The position numbers and the translations under genes are program-made. A DNA stretch of 64,000 nucleotides from Bedellia somnulentella (taxonomy: Eukaryota > Arthropoda > Insecta > Lepidoptera > Bedelliidae): assembly GCA_963576735.1 (NCBI GenBank), contig OY755171.1, forward strand, positions 12,276,001-12,340,000, read 5' to 3'. Below the pieces are notes generated by a model, which saw only the letters and a list, made by a program, of their open reading frames with translations, was not told the DNA's origin and did no database searches. Shown one piece after another: positions 43,374-56,100 of the stretch (the first letter of the stretch is position 1; every line of letters starts with the position of its first letter).

Positions 43374-46300
43374 AATTACTGTTGGACGTTGACTGAGGTG
43401 GTCAGATGACTTACCACCGAATATGTGCAATCAAGATATAGTCCATTAGTCAATACTATATTCTTTGATCTTAACGTAATGTTGTGAGATGTTATATCAG
43501 CAATAATTTGTTACTAATGCGTATCTTAATGAACTGATTATTATAATAATCATGTTGGCTGTCTATTTATTTGTCTTTTTATGAGGAAATTAGTCACAAT
43601 ATTTGCTTAAGTATCGGATTTAGATTGAAATTCAATTATGAATTTACAGTGCCTATGTTTTCATGAAAATAATGCTAAACTGAAAAATTTCGATAATCTC
43701 ACATAGAAGTTAGTATTTCACTATTTATACCATAATCGTTAAGACGTTTATAGTATGAAAATTGCATCTGTGCATTTGTTTCTCAGATGGCGGTATGTAT
43801 GTCTTATAAAATTATCCTATTTCACTTCAATTGAATATCAACAGTGCATTTTATTGTGTACGTTCTTTAGAAGCAAAATGATCTCCAACTTCTTCTTCAA
43901 CGATCTTTTTAAATGTTTGGTAACTTTTCTGATTCTTTTCAATTTATAACATTACCATGTGAGTTTATATAAACTTTCCAGCTTAGATCGACATGGACGT
44001 AAACAAATAAGTAAAGTACGAAAAATAGGTAAATATGTTTTGTTTGCAGCCTAACATGATGAATGCTGAAGTAGATGTTATTGTCTATATATATATGTGT
44101 ATTGAAATGAAACACGCACTATTATCTCTTTTTATATACTTGAAAACATGACTGTTGTTATTTTTACATTATAGTTAAACTGATTAAATGTCTGCTCTGA
44201 AATGAATAATCACAAATTAATTGTGGTAATATAAGATAAAACTAGTTATATTTGTTTATGACCAAACAAAGTCAACTTATTAATAAAACTAATATTTTTA
44301 TTGTGCATGATCACAATGTATAGATCTAACAAAAGGTTCAATTGTTTGAATTTGTATATAACCGTTTTATATGTAAATAATGTTAAGTAATCCTTGGTTG
44401 AGCTTTTGATTAATACTCGATACGATACAATATTAGGATAGGTATTTCACTCCAATAGGTTTTTACTAATGAGTTTAAGCATTATTAAGTTCGTTTAGTA
44501 CAATTATTTTATGAATGAATATTTTTAATCTGTTGTAAGATTTAATTGTACATTCCTGTACAAAGTTTTGGTGTAGATGTTGCGATGCGGTACCTACTTA
44601 AATTTAAAAAATATGATGAAAGTGAATATATGAATATGTTCTATAACTTAATTTAATTGTGATGTGCTTTATAACGAATGAAAAATCCAATTTACTAAAA
44701 TTCTTATCAGTATTAGGAACGTGTTTTCTCTGATGTTATTTTATGAAATGCATTTTGACAAATTCTTTTCTATCTTCGTAGTCTATAAGGATATTTTTGT
44801 AACTGTCCAAAATATTAATTGCTCTAGCAATTTAAATGGAAGGATAATTAAAAACTGATATATTTTATATACTTAAATGGTTGTAAAAATTTAAATAAAT
44901 TAATTGCTCAATAATATTTGAAATCACAGATCTAGCTATCTAAGGTAACAATATAATGTTATAATTTTAGTCAGTGAAAACAAAATAATATGAGATATTA
45001 TAATATGATGATTTCGTTTCTACAATAGACAGCAATAATTTTCATCAAATTAAAATTATGGCTAATTTTCTGACAAGAAATTTTCTCAATTTACTATATT
45101 TTGGAAAATTAAAATTTAAACTAGAAGTTTGATAACCGATTTATAACTTAACTTTGAATATTTTGATATCACATTTCGTAGAGTGAGTCAGTGTAAGGGA
45201 CTGCCTTCGTAGATACAAGGAATAACCGTAATCGTCGAAAAAATAAATAGAGTCAGGTGCCATTAAGAAACTGACTTTTTATGTGTAACCTATAGCCATT
45301 TGCCAAATTACATACTATTTCTATGTTTTGTTTGTTGGCATTTTTCTTTCCTTTTTGATAAAAATATAAGAAAGTCTTTGCTAAAATAAGTCTGGTCTTG
45401 CATTGCCTGATATGGAAAAATAACATTATGATAGAGACTAAATTTAAATCAGAAAATAATACAGAAGATATTAACATTCTTGTTTTATATTCGTTACAAC
45501 ATAAGGACAATATAATGAATCATGTATTTATGAGAAAAGTAAGTCATAACTAAGTCCTAAGAAAAGCAATTTAAAATCGAGTTCAGTCAACTAAGTTTCG
45601 TTTGATGTTTTTAACCTATTTTTTTATTAGTAATCTGGTCGAAAGTTATGTAAACCTTTGAAGAATCTAGAAATGTCTTGCCTCTGTTATAATTGAAATA
45701 TCAAGGTATGATTCTTCTGTTATATTCATTATGTTCAGCACGTATGTTAAAATGTTTATTCTTGAAACAATATGTGGTATTCTAACACTCCCATGCTCAA
45801 GTTCGATAAAAGTTAATATGGATAAGATTTGAATAACATTAATATTCTCTTAATTTTTTTAATTTATTATTGATTAGTTGGGTCTGCTATTCTCGGTTAT
45901 ATCATTTCAGATGTAACTATATCCCCTTTTTCTCCAAACTAGGTAAATTCTTACTTAAACTTCCTTCTCAAGTTGTCCTCTCGGAAAATGGTTTTTCTGT
46001 TATAGGTGGAAAAAACGGCTGGACAAATTTGATATCAGATTACGTGTAAGCCTCTTAAGTTATTAGCTACGTATCTTCCCCTAAAGCTATCTGTTTAAGG
46101 TGCAACAATATTATATAAAATTAATAATGGACTAAGTGAACAAAGGCTAATGGTACTGCCTACTTTTCTATCCTTCATCTCCTCCCAAGTGCTCCAACAA
46201 CCGATTCAATAAGTGTGGTTTTGATATTGACACATACAGCATATTTTTATTGTGCCTTGTGACTATTTTCGGTGATCGCATTTTTGTAAACAATAATTTA

Positions 46301-47736
46301 TTTTATTATAATAGAAATCACCCCATCCTAATTTCGTACACCGAACAGCTGTTTCAGGAGACCATTATGAACAAACTATGTTAAATAATGAGAGAAATTT
46401 TAAAAGAAAACTTGTATTAAAGTTCCATTAAATTATTACTAGGGATCTCTACTGTTATCGGAGCCTAATTTAAAAATATATGATACCTATTTATAATTCA
46501 AATCCTAACCATAATTAACTTAAATACGTAAAAGGGAAACTAAATACCACTATGAATATAACTAGATTTGTTTTTCTTAGGACTTTTATTTAAAAAACTT
46601 TAAAACAAAATATTTAATAAAAAAAATATTGAATGTTATTTAAGAACGTGACTCTCACTTATATTTAATCATTAAAAAAACAATAGGCATTAGTATATAA
46701 TATGAGATCTAAATGCCTCTACTGATTGGGCCTGCTGATATTTATGTTCATACATAGTAAGATTTGAGAACGGGGCATTTTCCCAGAGTAAGTTATGGCC
46801 ATTCTTGTTTTAGCTACATATACGTTTGTTTTGATGAAGTTAAAAGGTTATATTAATTAATACAATCCCTTTGTATTGTAATTATTGGCATGTCATCCCG
46901 CTCGAGTTTATAGACTTTATTTAGCATCGTATTTTACATTTGTAATTAAGATGCCCATAGTTAAATATCTAGGGTACGTAGTTTATTGACCTCTTGCCCA
47001 AAAGATCACTTTAAATAGGCACTTTAATTTATGATAAGTCATATCGTTAAAATCTTGGAACATTTCTGCTTTGTTATTTCTCTTGAACTTAGTTTTCAGA
47101 AAATCAAGATGGACTAATAAAATCATCTATATGTAAATCAAAAAATATATGAAAGATAACATGTTTTACTTTTTGCAAGAAATGTCTCAGAGCCCAGTTT
47201 TTTTCAAAAATATTTAATTCAGATGTCAATGCAACGTCTATTAATGAGATTATTATTTTAATTGAAATGAAAAGATATCAAATGGCTGCTTCTAGATTTG
47301 AGTTTAAGAATGTCTTTGAAGCGACAAAAATGTCGGTTTTATATGATATTGAGGAATCACAAAATATGGTAGTGACAGAATCACTAATATGTAGTTTGTA
47401 AAAAACGTTCTTCCATACGGATAAATTCATTGAGATCATTTTTTCTACTCAGCAAATATTTACTCTGCAGATTCAAAGGTCATTTTTAATCGTAGCAGCT
47501 AAACGTTTTGTTATAAGTTTTATTTATTGTACGGTGTATAAAGCAAAATGCATTCAACCTAGATATGCTTTAGCAACGTAGCGGATATTCATATATTCTG
47601 GTCGCGTGCACTCTTGTAGTTGTGTGAATTGATGATCTCATTTATTTGTAAGGAGACAGTAGCTCAATGTAAATGCTTGTGTAGTTAGCAGAACTCGAAA
47701 CGGTCATATGTAAATTGTTTGAGATTTTTATATTAC

Positions 47737-47917
47737 TGTATATATTTTTTGTAAAATACTTTTTTCTGTAAATAAGTTTGAATGGCGAATGGATATTTTT
47801 ATGCAACTTAGATAGTATTGTAAATAATTAATTATGAATTAAGAATGTGATATACATTTGATTTGTAATTACAATTGTAAAAAGTTGATAAGGATGCGTT
47901 GACAGGAAATGTAAATA
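47737..47917 (+). promoter_or_regulatory. Cluster of four Pumilio-type motifs
   Basis: TGTATATA at 47737-47744 and TGTAAATA at 47767-47774, 47819-47826 and 47910-47917 all fit UGUANAUA, the Pumilio recognition element. They lie 54-240 nt before the distal AATAAA, so they would sit at the end of a long SPT20 3' UTR if that signal is used. Confidence 0.5.
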
Positions 47918-47970
47918 GGAATTGTATAAATGAAATCTAATTAGGTACGTTGTTCACGGTTTCGGCCGCA

Positions 47971-47976
47971 AATAAA
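47971..47976 (+). terminator. Distal poly(A) signal (plus strand)
   Basis: AATAAA followed within 20 bp by CATTGTGTTTTATTG. The best-looking signal of the 43.3-48.0 kb stretch. Confidence 0.5.
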
Positions 47977-48057
47977 TAATTTTTACAATACATTGTGTTT
48001 TATTGAGAACGGGTTAGGAAATAAATGAAACTGTTTTGTTGGTTAAAAAAGTATGCC

Positions 48058-48063
48058 TTTTAT
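48058..48063 (-). terminator. Poly(A) signal of teneurin
   Basis: The minus-strand AATAAA lies about 360 nt after the teneurin stop codon. Further AATAAA matches on this strand occur nearer the stop (around 48190), so the exact end is open. Confidence 0.45.
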
Positions 48064-48425
48064 TTTTTTCAAATAGTCTTCATCTAAATTTTATAAGAAC
48101 ATTGGACACGATTGAAGCTTTTTACCGATAAATAAGTATAAATAATTTTATATTCACATAAATTGTCTTATCTTTACATACATTACATTTATTTTATATC
48201 AGTCCTTCCAGAAGGTCCATACTCTCTCCCTGCAAATTATTTTATTATTTACACAGCGATAGGGATTCTCTACCATACATACATACATCAACAATTAACA
48301 ATTAATAGAGACTATTTACAAAATATATTTTCCATCGACACACTCGCAGTCATCCGTCACCTTTTATCTGACACGTAATAATAATCTCACATTTACACTG
48401 GTTTTGGCATTTGGATGGCAGATCA

Positions 48426-50191
48426 CTAGCAGAGGTCTTCCCAGGCGAGCCACCATGGCGCGCGGCAGTCGGCGCGCTTCCGGCGGCGGCGCTCAGGTCG
48501 CTCGGCGCGCTTCTTGACGAAGCGGATGTTGTAGGGGTCCTCGGCCAGCTCTGGGTAGCGTGCCACGTCGTGCACGTACTCGCCCTCGTACCCGTCCGCG
48601 AACCCTTGCTTCTGTATCTCGTCCAGCTCGGCGGCCGCCCACTCCAGCGCGCCGCCCAGCCCCGAACGCAGCGCGTCCCGCTCGCGGTGCCACGCCTTCC
48701 TCACGGCCGCCGCCCGCGCGTGGTGCATCAGCCGCTGCCGCTCCTTCTCCGCCGTCGTGCCGTACCGCAGGTTCACGATACTCGTCTTCCCGTGAATCTT
48801 CACGTCCGCGTACGACCTCCCGCCCTCGGTCACCTCGTGGAATGTCACGTTCAGTTTGCCTTGCATGCGCTTCAGTTGTTGCTTGTCGTCGGCCGCTCTC
48901 CACGTATCTTCTTTCACGAAGTAGAACATGTCTTGTTGGTCTCCGTGGACGACGAAAGAGAATGGTAGCAAATGAGATCTGTTGAAGACCGACGTGTAGA
49001 CGTCCTTGTAGATAGCGTTGGCCGACGGAACGGCCGACACGACGGCTCGACCGCGTGAATTTCTCGATATAAGAATACCGCGACCGAACGGTGGATCGGA
49101 ATCGGAGCCTATTCGCTTAGGGGCGAGGTCGAGTCCATCAGATTTTAGCGCTGACATTGCTGGTATTGATAGACTTCTAGAGTCAGATATTCGTTTGTTA
49201 GACATGTGTGATAGGAATCCAGATTCTATTATGACACTGGGAATCAGGGACATGGATGTTGGCAGATCGAGTCCAGTATTATCCAATGAATTGCCCCATA
49301 GAGGCCTTCCGCGGCTAATCGCTGGTAGTACAGATCCACCTGGTAATTCTTCCGGATAAAGTTGAGGGGCCAGGCTTTTTATGTCGTATCCTAGCAGTTT
49401 CAACCAGGACAAATGATCTGAAAAGAAAACACAACAAAATTACCAAAAAGCATACTTTAACGACAGAAATATTCCTCTTTGGGATCATTATATACTGAAT
49501 AATGTTAATTATATAAATTTATCATGGTTGTTAACGGTGAGGAAAAAATCGTGAGAAAACCCACATGGCTAAGTTGTACTTATTCATGTGACAGTGTATT
49601 CGTACAAAACGACGATAGGCCTGCCCTCTATCACGTGAGTACACCGTCCACGCAAAACGTGGATACACTGAACACCAGGTAACAATATCGCGTGATGTTC
49701 AGAAGTATTTGAGTTAACAGAGCAAGTTGAGTGATTTGAAAGTAGGTATTTCATTGTGTATGTTTGTCTGGTGTAGAATAAAATTGATTGAATTTACATT
49801 TTACAGAAAAATGTATACGTATATAAATGTACACACCTGTTGGTTTTTTGTTTTGTGGTCGAACATTAATCGGATCATTTCCATTGAATCTGTAGAGATG
49901 GAGTTGCGTTGGAGTGTGAATCCTCTCTATTAGATTTTCCCATAGTGGTGACATCCATTGTCCGATGAGTGGATCATAAACTTTTCCATTCGCCATATGG
50001 ACTAGCGAAGTGACTTGATCTAATAATCCACCACAATAGTCTACTGGTAGGTACAAATACGGATTTGAATCATATACGATGTGTCCATATGGTGATCTCA
50101 TGATTTCTCGTATGCCTTCCCCATATTGATTGAATACCATAACGGGTGTTCCGCATTGATCTGTTGCTATGTAATACTTGTGTCTGGCAAC
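48426..50191 (-). other. Teneurin linker, Tox-like C-terminal domain and tail
   Basis: Exon 49837-50191 holds the RHS-type core end ([13 protein letters not shown]) and the chain that leaves the barrel. Exon 48426-49417 has a low-complexity Ser/Pro/Arg linker, then [51 protein letters not shown] and YELAED-type [15 protein letters not shown], the Tox-GHH-like fold. The protein ends RRRRKR then [15 protein letters not shown]. The last 350 bp are strongly GC-rich compared with the surroundings. Confidence 0.88.
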
Positions 50192-53100
50192 CTGCAAATA
50201 ATATTTATTTTAAACGAGAGAATTTCAAAGCAAATTAAATTATGGAATTAAAATTATTTAATAGATGAATATGTGTGTTCTAATAATTATTACCTGCGTG
50301 TATATCAAATGTCCTCTGTCATCGTAAACTAGTGTCATGAATCGATTTTCACGCGGTGAATAAATATGACTAACTTCATGAGGTCTTTCTTTATTGGTGT
50401 AGAAAAATTGGGTAACATTTCCGAAATTATCCTTTCTTGTTGATAATCTATCGAGATGATCGTAATAATAACGGACATCAAATCTGCCTCGCTTACTTGC
50501 TCTGACTAATAGACCTTTGGCATTGTATTGGAACCGTTCTTCTCTGGCATTCTGAGATACTAGACCTCTGCTGTCATATCTATACTGGCCTTCTCCGAAT
50601 TTGATTATCCTATCCATATCGTTATATTCCATGGGAATCGTATTGCCTCTGTAGGTTAGCGAGAGCATATTTCCATTGTCATCATATCTGAAACCCCACG
50701 GTTCTTGAGCTTCAACACCAGTGAGCTGTCCATCACAATCCCACGTATAGTTTTTAACATTTGTATAAGAATTGACACCAACATTTCTTGTGTGTGTTCG
50801 TGTTTGAGATATTCTTCCATGTTTGTCATATGAAAACTCCATGCGGAAAACTTCCATCCTATGTATATTAACGGTAACCTCTTTCTCCAAAAATTGTTCA
50901 TTCAGAACTCGCGAGAACATAGCTATTCCATCATAAACTGAAGTTTCGTTCCATTTTTGTTTAGAAACAGTGAATTGACCCAATACTTCAGGAGCCCCAG
51001 TTTTGGTATTGTAGACAATGTGATGTGGTATCAGTGTTTGCCCTCCAATGCGACCTTGAACGGAAGTTATTCTGTAGTTGTTGTCATATTCGTATATAAT
51101 TTTCGCATTGCTTAGTCCTGTTTTTGCACCGTAGTCGATACGCTCTTCCGTGAGCAAACCACCTACATAATTTGATTCCCATCTGTAGTCAACATCACGG
51201 TCCACGTGAAGGATTTCTGAGGGTAACCCACTGCTTTCAGAGTAATGTATTTGGGTTTGACCGTCTCCGTGTATTATTTCAGAAACTTTGTTTGTGGTAA
51301 AGTAGCGATAGATTACTCTAGCTCCATCTCCGGGGAAAACTGTTTGCAGTAATTCTCCCGTATGGGAATAGTGTTGCAAGTATTTCTTAGATGACCCAGG
51401 TGGTGTGTAAGTTACACGCAAAAATCCGATAGATGGTTGGACGCTAAACGAGTGATTGGTTTCAGAAGGCAATATTACATGTGTTAGACCGCCATCATTG
51501 TCATACATATATTTGAAACTTCTTTGGCTAGCTAAAGTTACCTTTGACACTAAGTTGGCTTCATTGTAGAAAATGTACTTCGTTCCATCCTGAGGGCTTG
51601 TTATTTCAGAAAGCATACCATGAGGGTCATAGTTATATGTTTCTTCTGAAACACCCCATTTCCAACCATTTATTCTGTAGAATCTGTCATAAGAAATATT
51701 AAGCGGAGCTGCAGCTTCGTATGGCGTGAACGATAGCGGTAGTCCAGCAACGTCATATGATATTGTAAACAAGGGGTTACGATCGGCGTTGAAGAATGTT
51801 TCCTTACTTTTAAATTGATCGAACTCTGTTATTATAACTCTGGAGTCATTGACCCAAATTTCTCGGTTAAGTGTCTGTTGGGGGTTTCGAACATCACCTA
51901 CTAAGCTGTAGAGTGAATACATATTGTTGACCAAATTGTCACCAAATGTGGTTGTTTGATGTGACCACATATGTAGCATCTCTGCCTCAATAGGTAGAGC
52001 TGCTTCTAATAAAGGATGCTTGGCTGCTGCTATACTTTCAAATTTGCCATTCCATGGTGTTTCTAATAATAATGTATTATTGGAGTACATTTTGCCTTCA
52101 GTAACCTGTTTTCCATTGTTTATAGTGATTTGCTTAAAGGACTGCCCATGTAGGACATATTCACACTTCTTTGCTACGCCGACGGGAATAGTACTTGACG
52201 GGTTTGATACTGTAACAGCTAAACCATAGTTTTTCGCTAAACCAGATGATATATGCACTAGTTCACCAGAGGGCATAATAATCTTAGTAACCCTTCCAAG
52301 TTCGTCGTAGTTATAGATAACTGTCTCACCAATCTGAAATTATATGGAAATGATTAGCACAGAGATATATTTCAAATCATTTGTAAGAATTTTGAATAAG
52401 CGGCTAGTCATGCGATTTGGATCAGTATAGTATACGGGAAAAACTTACCCCTGAGCGACTATTTAGTAGACCGGTGTTGGCATCATAATCAAGTTCGATT
52501 TCTGAAGTACCCTTTTCAGATATTTTGGTTAGGTAGCCGATTCCTGATATTTTCAGTTCTAATTTGTGATCCTGTGTGTTTTCAATTGAACTCACAACGT
52601 TACTGTAGTCTCTCAGCAATTGAATTTTGTTTCCAGATGCATCTGTGACTGTAGATAATTTTCCAAAGCTTGTATTTTTAGAGTATAAGAAAGAATATCT
52701 TGTCTTTCCAGATGTTAAGTCTTTGGTAGTTATGTGTTGACCGTAACGGTTAAATACGTAAACTTCAGAAGTTGGTGGATATGGGATTCTGAACTCTCCA
52801 TTTTCATCATGTGTCGGAAGATAGTGTTTCAGAGCCAAGATATGCAGGGAACCTGAGAAAAATAATAAATTTAAATATGATATGCATAATTAGTACATGT
52901 CTGATAGTACCGTCGTTAATGTTTAATTTAGAATTAGCGAACGTTATTTTTAAGGTGTGATCATAAAATAAAAGACTTAAAAATATTGTTTTATTGCTAT
53001 ATGTTGTAAAATAAACTTTACCTTGATCGGCTACATTGAGTACTCCATCCGATGTCACCGCCAAAGCCGATATAGTTTGGAATTTGGCATTGGATGACAG

Positions 53101-56100
53101 CAATGTTTCGGTACTAGTCGGGGGTTCATCTCCTGCAGCTACACTCAGCTTACATGGACATCCAGCTCCTTCATCCACATTGCGTGCATTGGCACTTGGG
53201 GTCACTGGCACGGATAAAGAAGCATTGCACTCACAGCTTAATTCTTTTAGATTTTCCTGATTTTTACCAGCAAAGTGAATTATTTTGCCCGAAGGATCAA
53301 TGGATTTAATTGTGTTGGTCTTCTTTGAATCAGATTCAGCTACGTACAGGATTCCACTTGGTGCAAAAGCTATGGCTTGTATTGTTCCCAAGTTTGAGTC
53401 TTCTCGGAATTCATTGTCAGTTTTGTTACCTGCCTTGATGACAGGTTTACCTTCCGTTGTAGAACTACGACAGTGCGATGGTTGCCCAGCGACAACTTTT
53501 ATTTTCATATCAACAGTAAGTTTCAGAATGATTCGGTCATCTATGAAATACAGGGATCCATCTAGTGGTGATAGTGCTATTCCAGTTGGCCATTGCAACT
53601 GAGCTTCGTACGGTGCAATAGCCCCTCGGCATGGAACTGGTGACCAGTGATTGTGGTGTCCGTGATGGCCTACTAATGTGTGGATGATACCATTAGGGTC
53701 TACAGCTCGTATGTTGGTACCGTCAGCGATGTACATAGTTCGATCAGCAGCTATGGCTAGACCTGTAATGCAATTAATAAAAAATATTATTTATTTGAAT
53801 AAAGATCGTTATTCTAAGTCAGAAATTGTGGAATAAATGAAATTAATTAAAATATATAAGTAATAAGAACCTTTCGGGTGTGCTAGTTTAGCCTTGATTG
53901 CAGGTCCTTCATCGCCACAATTTAAGTCATCTCCAGGAATACATCTATCTCCATTTCCTACTACTGGCTCAGAGTTTATCGACGGATCTTTGACTTTTTC
54001 CAAATTGATAACTCTACGAACTTGATGTCTTTCTGGGTCAGATATGTACAAATAACCATCTGCTGGTGAAATGCAAATGTAGTATTGGTACGCCACTTGG
54101 GTTGTCCTGAAAATTAATGTGAAATAAATATATTAATATTGAAGTAATAAATAAATTTGCTCGTTATTTTGAAAGTTTATTGTAGTTTGTAACTAAATTA
54201 ATAATAATTGCTTACCCTAATTGAAGAACAGTGGTTACGACGCCTTCAGGTGTTATCCGTCTTACAAGATTGAAATCTCCTACATAAAGTGATCCATCTG
54301 GCCCAGAAGTAAGTGCAGTAGGTGTTAGAATGCGAGCATCTGCTGCTTTGCCATTACAATGGTCTGGACACTCTAAAGATCGCTGAAGACCAGTCCCCAT
54401 TACCACCTGAACAAAGTTTTTATATTATTAACTAATGATATCTTATTATAGGAATGTGTAAATGAAAATAACAATTGAGTAGTGCGTTGATTTAAACGTT
54501 GCAAAATATCTTCTCTCTTTACCTGAACAGTTCTTGGGTAGTTTTTAAGGTGTAACATTGAACCATCTCCTTTTTGCAGTATCCCTTCATGGAAATTGTA
54601 ATGATGATGAATATCCAAGCCCCAGCCGCCAATGTCAGAAATATCAACATCAAATCCAGCCAAAGTTGCAGTTTGAGTTTCCCAAACTATCGAAGAGCAC
54701 GATGAATACTCGTAGCCTATTGAGATCTTTGCTTGTGCTAATCCGTAAACCTAAAACCAAATATTGTACTTAACATTGAATATTTTGGAAGGTATTAGCT
54801 TGAGTCGAAGCTTAAAGCATTTACATTTGTATCAATTACAATACTGGAAAAAACCACAAACACTCTAATTTACCTTTATTCAAAACTATAAACCATTGCA
54901 TTATAAAGACATATTTAATTCGAAAAATTAAATATATCATCGAGTTGGATTACCAGAAGTTTTATCATACCAAAAATAAGAAATATAACTTCGTAATGAA
55001 CAATTTATATTTATCGAAAAAACATCGTTATTACCTTTTGTTTATAAACATTCCTTTTGTTCCAAGCGAAGACATGGTTTAGATCTGGGTCTGCCTCATA
55101 GCTGTGAGTATGAAGAGAGCCTTCAATTTCCACTCGCACATGCACGCGGGTCAATGCAGCTGGAATGACCTTCCTCGTCAGCTGAACATGGACGCAAGAC
55201 AGGTAACCAGCTGCTTGAGATGACTTGTAGGTCAATTTCACCAGAGATCCTGGGATGCCAATGGACTCGCTTACAATCTGGAATAAATAAACATACGCTT
55301 GATATGCACCTTTCTTCATCATCAGCTGATATAAATCCTTAGTGAGGGGATTGAGCTACTCTTAATAAAGTGATTTAAGAGATGGCGGATTGCAGGACAA
55401 GTGGCATGCACGTAGGAATTACTTTTATTAAGATTTATCTAAATCCGGAATAGTTATTTGGAAGTTTACTTTCTCTTTAAAAGACATCAGGCTTGCATAA
55501 AGCAAATTTGATATAAATAAATGTTTATGTTATGTCATTAATTATTTTAGATTTATACAGTGTTTACTTCTTTTCATTTATTTGTAGCGTGAATGTAGTT
55601 TCATATTATTATCATGAATCCCTGCCGTGTTTACTGCTAAGTACATTCTGGCCAATACAGTGGCAAGTCATCACCAGATATCGTTTAAGCCACCACCTTT
55701 TAAGTAACACTTAACTTGACACCTGAATTTGAGCTCTGGATTTCCAGTTTAGAAATATAGCCGTGAGCATATCTACTCAGTATATAAATTATTTTATTAA
55801 TCATGTCTTTATGTTGGTTTCATGTTGGCTGTTTTAATAGCTGCTCAGCTTTAGTAGTCTTTGATAAAATCCGATCTTTTTTAGTGCAAATGCATTGAGA
55901 CTTGAAAATTTATGTTAATATTTTATGAACTCTTTACGATTATTTAATTATTCATTTTAACGCCAAAAATCTCGGGACATTGCGGCATATTCGTGTTTTT
56001 GCAAGAGTTTTTATTCGCGAACATAAAATCAAATCATCCCAAAATATCTACAATCATTTAAATATTTAGTTTCCCAAGATATTTTGACCTCCAGAAGATG

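Larger units (their letters stand above)
43308..47995 (+). other. SPT20 3' untranslated / intergenic region
   Basis: 4.7 kb of AT-rich sequence without a credible coding frame. A proximal AATAAA lies at 43368-43373, 61 nt after the stop. A distal one at 47971-47976 is followed by a GT-rich CATTGTGTTTTATTG. If the distal site is used the 3' UTR is about 4.7 kb; otherwise most of this is intergenic. No repeat family of this window is found here. Confidence 0.5.

Noticed and set aside
44088..45510. Small open frames in the 43.3-48.0 kb stretch
   Set aside because: Very AT-rich and short, with no motifs or splice context. Best read as 3' UTR or intergenic noise.
48411..48985. Long plus-strand open frames opposite the teneurin C-terminal exon
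   Set aside because: The region is GC-rich, so stops are rare on both strands. The frames are Arg/Pro/Ala-rich shadows of the teneurin exon, which has clear homology and splice phase.
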